Shown here: positions 53,842 through 64,000 of the stretch, one piece after another | Position numbering within the stretch: the first letter of the stretch is position 1 | How the letters are laid out: each line of letters starts with the position of its first letter | DNA from: Pleurotus djamor | Lineage: Eukaryota; Basidiomycota; Agaricomycetes; Agaricales; Pleurotaceae | Direction: 5' to 3' | Length of the DNA: 64,000 nucleotides | Assembly (NCBI GenBank): GCA_029747585.1 | Contig: JAPEVF010000199.1 | Span: forward strand, 1-64,000 | Program-made: the position numbers and the translations under genes | Notes under the pieces: model-generated | Database searches by the model: none | What the model was told of the DNA's origin: nothing | The model's input: the letters and a program-made list of their open reading frames with translations, nothing else

Positions 53842-54498
53842 TTAGCCTAGAGTACAGGCTGGTGGCGTGGAGCAGGGAAGACTAAATATGATATCGAGTT
53901 GGTGGATGGAGAACTTGGACGGAGGAATGAACGCACTGTTAGGTAAGGACCGACTCCNCTTCCAATGGGTTGATTGGNGATACCACCCTGGCATCTTGCC
54001 TCCAAAGTACGCATCANCCAACCCTTTGATCTTCTCCCGTGAGACAACATCGGAAACATTGTCTCCAACACGCAATGCGAGAACCTCCTCTCCTTTTGAA
54101 TNCNAGATGGACATGACTCCCAATGTCCCGTCCCGCGGTATTTCGAATTGTTCAGCGAAATGTGCGGTCATGTTANNNNCAGAGAGAAGCACACAGGTTC
54201 TCGGTGGGTTCAGAGTCAGGGAAGTCGCGACTCCAATCCGTGCATTGCNGAAACTGCTCTCGCTGGATTTTGATCAAGTGGTCCTGTTCAGGCCAAGCCA
54301 GAACCAGGAAAGGGCTTTCGCGTCGAGTAAATAGTAGGGAAGGTCATCGATGGAGATTGGGGTGTCTTGGCAGAGGATTTTGTAGTCCTACGTGAAGGTT
54401 AGCGGTAGTTAGAAAGGTTGAGTAGAAGCACTTGCATCCTCCTGGTAAGCNTCGCCATTGGGAGGGGCGAAAAGGATACGTTTCGTGGGTTGAGACAT
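53842..54498 (-). pseudogene. Second tandem copy of the MSQ...LFAPP gene, frameshifted
   Basis: Exon 1 reads MSQPTKRILFAPPNG, and a 48-nt GC-AG intron (54388-54435) leads to DYKILCQDTPISIDDLPYYL. Compared with the intact copy, 19 bases are missing after the LLDAKA codons, which shifts the frame to a stop (TGA) soon after LNRTT. Downstream similarity resumes in the other phase (AEQFEIPRDGTLGVMS, KIKGL.DAYFGGKMPGWY). Several n's are present, but a 19-base deletion is not easily a base-calling error. Confidence 0.75.
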
Positions 54499-54936
54499 GG
54501 TCGTTGAGTGGCCTTCTGTCCTTCTACACCTCGACTTACATAAGCTAGCCCAGCAAAGCTTCCTCGATNNAACAACTACTACTTTATACTAAGTACTTAC
54601 AGTANANNNNGNNTNTCAAGCTTCAAGATCAATCACCAGGCTGGCTACCAGCCTGCCTACTCAGAGGGANTGAACGTCGGACTGTNAGCGCTTNAGCGNT
54701 NNNNCNNNGGCAGNGGGCAGGAGCGTCGCGAGCNAGGTTGGCCTGGTGCTCTTCCGAGTCGGTCTTCNTTCTCCTCCTCCTTCAGTTATAACTNATCTTA
54801 NTGTCATNCGTCTTTTACAGCAAANGCCACCGCGAGAAGATGCGCGGAGCAGGCAGGAAGTGTGATGATTGATGCCAAGCACTACAAACAAACGAACGAG
54901 ACCTGAGTNNTNANTNNNCACGATTAACCATGGGCA
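54499..54936. other. Intergenic, n-rich
   Basis: Many ambiguous bases at 54603-54720. Contains a small perfect hairpin CAGGCTGG-CTA-CCAGCCTG near 54637-54655. No gene. Confidence 0.5.
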
Positions 54937-56561
54937 TTAATCAAGGGCAGGAACACTCCAAGGAATCCACTGAGCCTGGTTGAAGTTGTAATTCCCATCT
55001 GTACGGAATATATCCGTATTTCCCGACCCGTTGAGCAAGAACTTNTTGATGAAAGCCGTCAATTCAGGTTGTTGANTGGAAGGGAAGGAACAATGATTGT
55101 GGCCGCCGACTTGCGAGTACCCCATGTTNCCTGNGACACCCAACGCCTCGAAAATGAGCTTCGAAGCGCGCTGACAACCATACGTGCTGAGAGCACCCAA
55201 CCACTCCATNCTGGTGTTCTCGATGACGAGNAGTCCACGAGGAGCAACAAGCCCAGCGAGAGAATGGTGATCAAAGGGTAAGCTNTTGACTTGATTCNCG
55301 TANGAGTTGAAGGACGGAGAGAACCAGACGTTTTCTTGAACGATTTGNGGNGCGGTNTGGACGTTTTGNCCTTGGGTTTGNTGGAAGTTGGAGAGACGCC
55401 ANGANGCAGCNCCACCTGAGCCGGATTCTTGCGGGATTGTCAAAGCGATACGTTCGTCGAANGCGCCGGCGACAATNGCACCTTTGCCATTGCGAGAGCA
55501 CCCCGTCACACCGATGCGCCTCACATCGATGTTCGCAGCAGGAGTGATCTCAAGAGCGTCGATGATACGTTGGACACCCCAAGCCCACGCCATAAGCGCA
55601 CCGGCAGAATGGTTTGCTCCGTAGAGCGTGTAGAATTTACCCTGGCCTCGAGAAGTTCCACCTTGTTGAGCAGCNATATCGTCGTTGTTGAANGTGATNG
55701 TNGCAACNCCNGCAGGGACGGGGATNCTCGCTGCACCATACGCNATGATNGCTGGGAACGGACCACTCCCAGAGACAGAAGAGATCGTCACTTGGAAGGA
55801 GATGGATTTGCCTTGGTCAGAGACGTTGATAGTGAGACGACCGCCNGAGAAGGATGCAGTGACGGATTGGGGTTTGGGAGGTAAGGTACCGAGTTCGTAG
55901 CGTTGGAGGAGTTGCGATATTTCGTTGCGACGGCATGTCCATTGGTCTTTGGTNGNNATACGAGCTCCACCGCTGATGGGCTGGAAAGGGTCGGGAAGGG
56001 CGGTGTTAGAGAAGGTNATNGANGAGGGGATCGTAGGGCAGGATCCGCCNCCAGATGGGGTCGGNCTAGGNACGGTTGAAATTGTNGAAGATNGNGTNGT
56101 GCTGNTACTCGTAGGCNATGTCGACGAGGAAGGCACNGGNACCCTANAGCGTGANGATTTGANANGNGAACGNGACANGCNNCTCGGNGANANCNGTAGN
56201 TTACTNACGANGANCTNGGCGGNGCNGTAGAGCGTAAACACTGGAAGTAATAGTCGTTGAGGCGTACACAATCAAGACCTGCGTCGCAAGTAGCTGGATT
56301 GAGGAGTAAGAAACGACGTNGGAGGAGAGATACTGAACTTCCCACTTACTGCTCCCGCCGTATCCTATGCCCTGTTTAATAGGTCAGATACTATAAACGC
56401 AGACTGCATAGGTCAAAAAGTCGTACTCCACATTGACCCCATCTNAACATCTGTCAGCGGTTTGAACNCGTACATTGACGANGAANAAANNCNCACTCAG
56501 GGACAGCTAGTACGACCGACGCAGNNGAGAAGACGACAGCGAGGAAGGAAAGATATTTCAT
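54937..56561 (-). CDS. 4-O-methyl-glucuronoyl methylesterase (CE15) with N-terminal CBM1
   Basis: Secreted enzyme that cleaves ester links between lignin alcohols and glucuronic acid on xylan. ATG at 56561 opens a signal peptide (MKYLSFLAVVF...). Two small introns break a fungal cellulose-binding module with GIGYGGS and CDAGLDCVRLNDYYFQCL. A Ser/Thr/Pro linker (56070-56230, many n's) leads to the alpha/beta-hydrolase domain. The nucleophile Ser lies in GVTGCSRNGKG, the acid in IPQESGSG and the His in GGHNHCSFPS, the CE15/Cip2 triad. The protein ends NQAQWIPWSVPALD. The catalytic domain is of normal length. The gene is on the same strand as the transaldolase and GH3 genes but separate from them. 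Confidence 0.93.
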
Positions 56562-57336
56562 GGATACGGAAAAAGGTTGCCTAGACCGAAATCTCCAGCC
56601 TGCCTGACAGGTTTTGAACGATCATTGGCAGTTTATATCCTCCCTCCANGAGCGATTTTAGCGTACATGCTCGGAGTATTTGGAGTGTATTCAAGGTTCC
56701 AAGGTNATCTACAAGACGAGGTGCAGATGTTGGAGCGCATCCGAGGTCAGTGCGTCGAAGCCCCGAGGAAAGATGAACTGACTTACGCCTAAAGTGTAAT
56801 CTTTCCTGTTTCTACATCTTAATTGACAAATATCACGAATCCACGGAGAAAGCGGGAGTAAGTACATCTGGGTAGACTGGTCAGCGTGTTCACGCGCACC
56901 TTGTGAGTACAATGCTCGCTTTACCGATGTCTGCTGAGTGAAAGCCAATGCGGAATATATTTTTATCCACGACATGCCTGTCTTGGCTTTGTTGACCGTC
57001 ATACGTTCATCAGCCTCACATGTCCAAGGGACGGAAAGACAGACTGAAAGGGTTTGCGTAAATGTTCAGACGTTCATGGAGTATGCAGCGGCTAGACATC
57101 TTTATCCCGAAGATTTATCTTGGGCTTTACCGTGGATTGCTTGGCGGCGTCTGTAGTGGGACGGACTTAAGCGGCGGAGTAGTGAGTCAGGGGCTAGAGC
57201 CTCCTAAATCTGACCCTGAGATTAGGGCCGGCGTTGGGTTCAGCCACCCAAACACTGGACACAACTTGAACCGAACGTCCTCCCAAATCATCCACTTCCT
57301 CCCCCTTCAAGTCCATCCTCAAGACTCCCGACAAAA
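56562..57336. other. Divergent promoter region between CE15 and eL8
   Basis: No gene seen. The last 80 bases before the eL8 ATG are CT-rich (CACTTCCTCCCCCTTC), as is common for ribosomal protein promoters. Confidence 0.55.
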
Positions 57337-58627
57337 ATGGTGAGTATCCTGGACGCCGTCGACCTACGGAGCTCTAGTAGCGGTGCATCATCGTAATGGA
57401 CGATTTCTATCGATGGATGGTAAGTTTTCACTTTGGATGTACTTGCAGACCTATCTGAGTACGGGTTGCAGACACCACTTCCAGCGTCTTCTATACTGAG
57501 CCCAAATCATTTATGATAAGGCAATGAAGTGCATTGTTTACGCTGGGCTTGCATCTCTTCTGGAGATGTAAGCACTAGAGCTCCGGAGGACTCGACGGCA
57601 CCTCCAACTTTGTGTTGCGGTGACTGACGTTTTCTTCGTCTCAATGACCAGCCTCCCAAAGCCAAGGCCGGTTCCGGAAAGAAGCCCGCTGCTGCCCCAT
57701 TCGGTGCCAGCAAGTCCAAGAAGGCTGCGAAGAACCCTCTCTTCGAGTCTACCCCCAAAAACTTCGGTATCGGTGAGGATCGACGAGCTCGTTTACTTGG
57801 GATGTCCAAGATACTGATAATTTGATGCGTAGGTGCTGATATCCGGCCCAAAACCGACTTGACTCGTTTCGTCAAGTGGCCCGAATACGTTCTCCTCCAA
57901 CGCCAAAAGGTCATCCTCCACCAGCGTTTGAAGGTTCCCCCTGCTATCGCTCAGTTCTCGCACACTCTCGACAAGAACACCGCTACCCAATTGTTCAAGC
58001 TCTTGAACAAGTACCGCCCCGAGTCGAAGGTTGAGAAGAAAGCTCGTCTTGAGGCTGCTGCTGCTGCCGCTGCTGAGGGCAAGGAGAAGAAAGATGTGCG
58101 TTTAGTATCGAGCATTTCATGTTCTCGTTATTGATGATTTTGTGCAGGAGAAGAAACCCCTCTACGCCAAGTACGGGTTGAACCACATCGTTGCCCTCGT
58201 TGAAGCCAAGAAAGCTTCTCTCGTCGTCATTGCCCACGACGTCGACCCCATCGAACTTGTTGTCTTCCTCCCTGCTCTCTGCAGAAAGATGGGTGTCCCC
58301 TACGTCATTGTCAAGGGCAAGGCTCGTCTTGGTACAGTCGTGCACAAGAAGACCGCTGCCGTCGTCGCCCTCCAAGAGGTGAAGAGCGAAGATGAGCGTG
58401 AGCTCGCCAACCTCATCAGCGCCGCCAAGGCCAACTTGTACGTCCCCTCGATGGATTGGTTTCGTCCGTCGTTTACTCACTTGGTTTTTTTTAGCTCCGA
58501 CAAGTACGAGGAGCAGCGTCGTCAATGGGGTGGAGGTATCCGTGGAAACAAATCTACTCAAATGCTCCGCAAGCGTGCTAAGGCTGCTGGCCAAAGCACC
58601 ACCGCTGCCTCCCTTGGCAAGCTCTAA
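57337..58627 (+). CDS. RPL8: Large-subunit ribosomal protein eL8 (L7Ae family)
   Basis: Core protein of the 60S ribosome that binds rRNA K-turns. The first exon consists only of the ATG (57337-57339), followed by a 312-nt intron to 57651, then [18 protein letters not shown]. Family sequence includes [38 protein letters not shown], the L7Ae fold [20 protein letters not shown], then [19 protein letters not shown], and the end [20 protein letters not shown] through ASLGKL. Further introns lie near 57773-57832, 58095-58146 and 58436-58495. About 265 residues, normal for the family. An ATG-only first exon with a long first intron is common in fungal ribosomal protein genes and often boosts expression or hosts an RNA. 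Confidence 0.96.
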
Positions 58628-59063
58628 ATCCTCGTATCATCATTGGCTTTACCCTTGAGCTTTGGCGTCTCGAGTCCCGATGGCATTTCGATATGGTTTC
58701 GTAGGCATTCATGTTTATGCACCCAATCCACACCCAATATATGTTTTGCTTCCAACCGTGTAACTTATGCTTTCCCGCTTTCGCGCATTTGTAAAATACT
58801 ATTCATTCACCCAGCATCCAGAATGTTCGCATTGTTTTGCTTGTCTTTCCGCATCGCGTTCATTCTACTGACCATATATGTTTGCGTTGGAGGAGTGTTC
58901 ATTCCACCGTGTTGCCTTGGCACACCCTGACAAGCGCCACACTACTTCACGTCCTTGGCTTGGAACTACGTTATACTTACTCTACGTGCGTAATGGGGGC
59001 TTAGCATTGTCCCGATATACTGATGACACCGTCCAGCCTACTTAAAAGGTCCTACACGGTGTA
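58628..59063. other. Intergenic, no supported gene
   Basis: 3' region of eL8 and promoter of the F-box gene. Nothing recognisable. Confidence 0.55.
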
Positions 59064-59969
59064 ATGCTCGCGTCATCTATGATTTCCATCTTCCCCGACG
59101 AGCTCCTCCTGACTATATTCCGCGAGTTCCATCTTACAACTATCATCTCTGCAAGGAGTGTCTGCCGCGAATGGCGCAATCTACTCATCGACATCACCGA
59201 TATCCCTACAGATCGACGCGCTTTCCTCGAGCTTTACCTGCAGATCATCGATGAACCTTGGTTCATCGAAAGTAGACCCTGGGTCCTTCAGAACTTGTCA
59301 CCATTCTCTCGCAAATTGTATGTCGATGCCCTGCTCGATCAGCACGACTACCTCCCAAAACAATTCACCATGTGGATATTGGAGTGGCCTGCAAAAGCCG
59401 CATTTGGAGGAATGTGGCCAGGTCTCCCACCAAACATCCATGACCTAGTCGGCCCAGTGGGACCTGCCGGTCGTCTCGTTGGTTGGAATCTTTTGGATTC
59501 CGCTAAACCCGGCATTTGGGCGGTCAATTGCATCGACGATGACGGCCCCAACGAAAATGGCGTTGCAAAATATCTTGCTCGCCCTTTGCCCGGTATTCCA
59601 GTCCTCTTGGAATCAGGAAACGAGGTTACCTGGGTTCTTCTGGACCAGGGACAATACCGCAATCAAGTGATCAGGACAGTTCTTTCGGACCACGAGTTTC
59701 GTTCGTTTGGTCTCAACCTAGAGGAATCTCAGTGGAATACTTGGGTGGACTGTCTCAGGGGCAGAATCCCTTACCTCCGCTGGTTATACAAGTGCGCCAA
59801 AAATGGTTCCCTCCCTATAGTGTGCAGCGAGGAACTATTCTACGACCCGATCAGGATGTCTTCCGCACTTAAGCTTTGGAGTTCTTGTTCACGCACTCCT
59901 TCCACGCGTTTGGTGGATTATATTGATCCTGCAGAATATCCTGATGATGATTTCTCCGATTGTTGTTAA
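59064..59969 (+). CDS. F-box protein, 301 residues
   Basis: Single exon. The N-terminal 45 residues (ISIFPDELLLTIFREFHLTT then SARSVCREWRNLLID) are a clear F-box, which would bind Skp1 in an SCF ubiquitin ligase. The rest (WILEWPAKAAFGGMWPG, GRLVGWNLLDSA, NEVTWVLLDQGQYRNQVI) is a Trp-rich substrate region without a recognised fold, seen in mushroom-specific F-box proteins. The C-terminus is acidic (DPAEYPDDDFSDCC). Two in-frame ATGs (59064, 59079) are possible. Target unknown. Confidence 0.82.
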   Translation: MLASSMISIFPDELLLTIFREFHLTTIISARSVCREWRNLLIDITDIPTDRRAFLELYLQIIDEPWFIESRPWVLQNLSPFSRKLYVDALLDQHDYLPKQFTMWILEWPAKAAFGGMWPGLPPNIHDLVGPVGPAGRLVGWNLLDSAKPGIWAVNCIDDDGPNENGVAKYLARPLPGIPVLLESGNEVTWVLLDQGQYRNQVIRTVLSDHEFRSFGLNLEESQWNTWVDCLRGRIPYLRWLYKCAKNGSLPIVCSEELFYDPIRMSSALKLWSSCSRTPSTRLVDYIDPAEYPDDDFSDCC

Positions 59970-60241
59970 GTTGCATAATTTCCTGTTCAACTTTCCTTGT
60001 CCAGTAATAGCCATTCCACTTGTGTGCGTANATGCGTAATAGCTTCTCCCCCCTCACAGGGCCTCATAACAGCGATAACACTCCCCTTCACCTCCTTCTT
60101 CTACCTACAACTCGCATTCAACACATTTACCATCTTCATACACCGCGCTATGCTTCATATTGGCTTGCAATCATTTTCTATACAAATTACATGAAATACA
60201 NGTTTTAACGATAACAATTACGAGTTCCNAGTATTCCATTT

Positions 60242-61638
60242 TCAAGCACTCAACTTCTTCCTCAAGAGGCCCTTGAGAGTCTCACCATCCTCAGCGAATT
60301 TCTTGATACCTTCATGGAGNTTGTCCCAGGCCATGGAATCNTGGAGGAGCTCCCATCGGAATTCGGGCTCGTTATCAACGTAGGTGACCTTNTCNANTGG
60401 GGCAGCAGAAGCTTTNAGTANGACGNANAGTCAGANACANNTANGACATTCNTTGNAATGNNAGAGGNGTCTTACCGTTGGAGGCNTCNAGTTTCTTCGG
60501 NACTGGCTCAGTCGANTTCTTNAGTTCTTCNAANAGAGNGGGAGCGATGGTAAGGAAGTCAACACCAGCGAGAGCCTTGATTTCTCCGACCTGTGCGCAG
60601 CGCTGTAAGTACATATATCGTATATTTTATACTACCACTCACGTTTCGGAAACTGGCACCCATGACGATGGTGTTGTATCCATGTTGTTTGTAGTAGTTG
60701 AAGATCTTGGAGACGGACTGGACACCGGGGTCTTCATCGCCAGCGTAAGCCGGGCCGGGCTTGTTCTTTTTGTACCAATCAAGGATCTGTAGTACGCAAA
60801 CAGAAAAGTTATCAATTTGATCCGTATCAGAGCGATTNNAGANNGATCCCGGACTCACACGTCCAACGAANGGAGAAATGAGGGTTACACCGGCTTCGGC
60901 GCANGCAACGGCTTGAGCGAAACCGAAGAGGAGGGTAAGGTTGCAGTGNATGCCNTCTTTCTCAAGTTCCCTGGCGGCTTGGATACCTTCCCAGGTGGAG
61001 GCGATCTTGATGAGGATTCGCTCTTTCTTGATACCAACGGAATCGTAGAGGGCGATCAGTTCCTTGGCCTGTACCACGGTAATGTGCGAGATTGGTGATC
61101 GACGTTGACGAAANTATGGCGTGACCGACCTTAGCTTTTGTGGCCTCCTTGTCGAAGGAAAGACGTGCGTCGACTTCAGTCGANACACGACCAGGGACGA
61201 TNGCAAGAATTTCCTTNCCGAATTCGACGAGCTGGGTGAACGANTGTTGTTTCAGAACCAATGNACGAGAGTCGNAGNTTNTNCTNCTCACCAGTCGNTC
61301 CGTAGCAAGGGAAACCTGCTCCTCNAATGAGCTGCCTTTGGTCTTGCCGTATTCGACAGCGACGTCGATCAACTTCGCGTAGCCTGGCTTGTTAGCCGCA
61401 GCCAGGATCAAGGAAGGGTTGGTCGTAGCATCCTAATANCAACCNGCCTNAAGTCTCTTCCTCCTGGATTCAATCAACCTTGAGTCTCACCTGAGGCTTG
61501 TAGACATCGATAGCTAGATAAAGCCACAACGATGAGCGTTGATACNGACAGGAGATCTTCGTGCTCACATTCGAAATCACCAGAGTCAGAAACGACGACG
61601 GTGCCAGTCTGCTTGAGGTAATCGAGGGAGGTGGTCAT
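60242..61638 (-). CDS. TAL1: Transaldolase
   Basis: Non-oxidative pentose phosphate pathway enzyme, cytosolic: transfers dihydroxyacetone units between sugar phosphates. Read on the minus strand, [20 protein letters not shown] begins the protein (ATG 61638). Next come [12 protein letters not shown] (substrate loop), [16 protein letters not shown], and [14 protein letters not shown], whose Lys forms the Schiff base. [14 protein letters not shown] and [20 protein letters not shown] follow, and the end reads [10 protein letters not shown]. Introns at about 61478-61560, 61095-61130, 60787-60860 and 60602-60645 restore the family sequence. Many n's reduce the certainty of single residues, but all signature blocks are present. 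Confidence 0.93.
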
Positions 61639-62171
61639 GGTTGCGGTGTAAGTGAATTCTTGGAGATGGGAGTGGCTCTTATATATGATGCGGACTTTGC
61701 GAGTCCGGTGACGGTCGGTCGAGGTGGGATGGGATTGATAAGGCAGAGATAATCTGCCCCTATATCATCTCGACATCAGTCCATCAATATTTACAAGGTC
61801 TTCAAGGCAAGTTTCAATAAGGCTAAACGATTCTTATTTGCCCATCGGATGTAGTCGAATTTCCCTGTTGCATCTCGGTGATTGGGTGCACATTCGTCGG
61901 CGCGACGGGATTCATGAAACCCGCGCAAACGTGGGTGGGTCGCGTTGCATCAACACGGACTTGTTCCCTTTGGGTCTTTTATTCTCGTACGACACCTTGG
62001 CGACTCGGACTTCGAGATGGTAACCCACATGTCATGGCATCGATCTCTCAGGAAGAGTCCGCTGTGAAGAGGATTGAAGAGGAACACCGGGACCTTGACA
62101 TTGTTAATACAATATGTGATAGTTACATACCCAACCATCGACGGTTTNGACATACGATTGGTTAAAGGANA
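61639..62171. other. Intergenic between transaldolase and GH3
   Basis: Promoter of transaldolase and 3' region of the xylosidase. A TATATATGATG box at about 61679-61687 (ATATAAGAG on the minus strand) fits the transaldolase core promoter. No gene. Confidence 0.55.
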
Positions 62172-64000
62172 CTACTTTGCAGCCGAATCTTTTGGGAATG
62201 TGTTCAACCGGATCGGGCTCCCAACAAGCTCGAAGGTATGTGGGATTTGACCAGGGGTATCGACGGCGAGCGTGTAGCGTCCATTGAAGAGCCACATATT
62301 CCCTTCTTCATCAGCCCGCGCGAGAGCACCCAANGTGACCTTCAGTTGAGCCGTACTTGAAGCCCCAGCACGAATATTATGCAGTCGTGTGTAGGAAACN
62401 AGCCTCTTATTCGGTCTNGGTGCAGGACCTGCATCCCCGCTGACGAAGAGCAACGTAACATAATCCGAGAGAGTATGACCGGAATTATGAACAGAAACGC
62501 TGANTGTNTCGAAAGTGATTANATCAGGAGTTTTCGAACGGCGAACGGCGGAAGCAAAGTGGGAGAGTTGGTATCGTGCTTTGGGAGCNGTCCGCCATGA
62601 TAGTGCAAANGTTGTGAAGTGCAGGCCATGACCGAATTCGAAGACCGGGGTACCAGTAAACCATTGGTACGTGCGGCCAGGGGAGGAAGCACTCGGACGG
62701 AGGGTCATGTCNGTCATTGCTANTTGGTTGACATAATCGGCCGCGTATTGGGTGGAAGGCAGGCGTCCAGCTGGAGCGACCTTGCCAGTCAANATGTCGA
62801 AAACGGCAGTTCCTCCACTTTGACCAGGATANCCAGCCCAGACGATGGCGTTGACCTATTNAGAACCAGAATAAAACAGATGAGTTCATTAACTGGAGGA
62901 TTATGAGGNAATGACTGACANTACGACTGTTCTTCAATGACGTATCATCCACCTGTCCTCCACCAAACTGGAGAACGACGACAGGTTTACCCACCTTCTC
63001 CAATTGTGTGAGAAGGTCCAACTGATTACCCGGCCATGTGATGTTTACGCGATCCCTTCCTTCTCGCTCAACCACTACNTCGTCAATCCCACCCGCAAAA
63101 ATAACCAGATCAGCCTGTCGGGCCGCTGCGACGGCTTCTGCGAAACCGTCNGTCGTGTTCCCGGTCATCGAGGTACCAAAAGCNAAGGTCGCCCGGAACC
63201 CTGCGTCGACGGCTCCTTGGAAGGGACTGATAAGGAAGGGAGCAACNCCATGATAATTCCCTTGCATTTGCATGGTAGCATTAGCCCAAGGACCCACGAC
63301 GGCTACGCGCTTGAATTTGCGNGTGTTAAGCGGGAGGATTCCGTCATTCTTCAGAAGGACGATGCCTTCAACGGCGGCTTGGTGNGCGAGGGCTTGTGCA
63401 CTNGGGACGTTGACGTCAGCCCATCCGATCTGACGGAACGGCTGAGANTGTGGGGGATCGAAATAGCCGAGACTANCATGACGTATGAGNANNGNNCGGT
63501 TCCGAGAAACGACGGNAGAACNTACCGAACAAGAGACGTGTACAATCGAACCATAGCACGNTCGAGATCATCTCTTGTTATCAGTGATTGATCGAAAGCT
63601 TCGGGAAGATGTTGAGCATATGCAGTNCCGCAATCGACGTCTGTTCCGGCNTTGAGTGCNTCGGCAGCAGCTTGTGCAGCGGTGGAAGTNAAGTTGTGGG
63701 TNCTAAAAATGTTATCGACGGCGTCGCAATCGGAAGTCACCCAACGANCATCATCGAAGCCCCACCCGTCCCTCAGGACATCCTGCAGCAAGTAGGAACT
63801 NGCGCAAGAAGGGACACCGTTGACTTCGTTATAGCTGCACATGATTGAGGCAACTTTGGCATCCCTGACGCAAGTTTGGAATGGAGGAAGGTAGAACTCG
63901 CTCATCTCTTGTGGGGAAACGATAGCATTGAAATGGAACCGATCGATCCCAAGCCAGCTCTCCAAATCATAGGCAGCGAAGTGCTTGCAGTCTGCAGCCA
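62172..64000 (-). CDS. GH3 exo-beta-1,4-xylosidase (N-terminus beyond the window)
   Basis: Secreted glycoside hydrolase that releases xylose from xylooligosaccharides. The part present starts inside the TIM-barrel domain: [32 protein letters not shown], then DGWGFDD and [12 protein letters not shown], where the Asp of SDCDA is the expected nucleophile. The middle domain follows with [27 protein letters not shown] and LVIFAGGID, then [13 protein letters not shown] and, after introns near 62855-62925, a block like NAIVWAGYPGQSG. The C-terminal FnIII domain contains [14 protein letters not shown] and ends PKDSAAK. The Y/E residues of the xylosidase-type subfamily are partly masked by n's. With CE15 nearby it completes a xylan-side-chain and backbone pair. 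Confidence 0.92.

Noticed and set aside
1..64000. CRISPR arrays, bacterial operons or viral genomes
   Set aside because: Spliced eukaryotic genes throughout; no spaced direct repeats of CRISPR type were seen.

Overview
The window is nuclear DNA from a filamentous basidiomycete, most likely a plant-biomass-degrading member of the Agaricomycetes. Genes are dense and carry many short introns of about 45-70 nt with GT(G/A) donors, CTNA(C/T) branch sites and CAG/TAG acceptors. The gene set is typical of the group: an MLKL/HeLo-type NLR, F-box proteins, a CBM1-linked glucuronoyl esterase and a GH3 xylosidase. Scattered n's and a 210-base N gap show a draft assembly. No rRNA, tRNA or CRISPR was found. 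Residue positions below are approximate, because splicing was inferred by eye.

Layout: 1-3821 holds the C-terminal end of a GPI-like cell-surface protein and FCP1, the RNA polymerase II CTD phosphatase. A basic secretory protein (BSP-family) metallopeptidase gene (4128-5661, minus) stops abruptly at a complete 9.8-kb Ty3/gypsy LTR retrotransposon (5662-15498). On the element's other side lies the headless 3' part of an unrelated Crinkler/RHS-like gene (15499-16012) and a scrap of a GST gene. The two flanks belong to different genes and the element has no target-site duplication, so it marks a rearrangement breakpoint (or a misassembly). The element also has an apparent spliced third ORF downstream of pol.

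Next come a trypsin-fold protein with a helical insertion (minus), the N gap, an F-box protein, a small multi-exon unknown gene, and an NLR with eleven exact 40-residue TPR units (22949-26561). From 26.9 to 46.4 kb the genes are mainly housekeeping and stress genes: PEX19, a DIC-like mitochondrial carrier, a tiny RA/ubiquitin-fold protein, a PMP20-type peroxiredoxin ending in AKL, a TMEM184/OSTalpha protein, an unknown basic protein, a CtIP/Sae2/Ctp1 homologue, a UstS/LigE-like GST and a PrxQ/Dot5-type nuclear peroxiredoxin. A PPP1R37-like leucine-rich-repeat gene follows.

From 50.4 to 54.5 kb lies accessory DNA: an orphan first exon, a fold-back hairpin, a 1.3-kb non-autonomous hAT-like element with a perfect 8-bp duplication, and a tandem pair of related unknown genes, one of them frameshifted. 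The last 9 kb holds the CE15 glucuronoyl esterase, ribosomal protein eL8, an F-box protein, transaldolase and a GH3 beta-xylosidase that runs off the window. CE15 and GH3 both act on glucuronoxylan. PEX19 and the PMP20 peroxiredoxin both point to peroxisome function. Transposons and gene fragments cluster at 4-19 kb and 50-55 kb and separate the conserved blocks.
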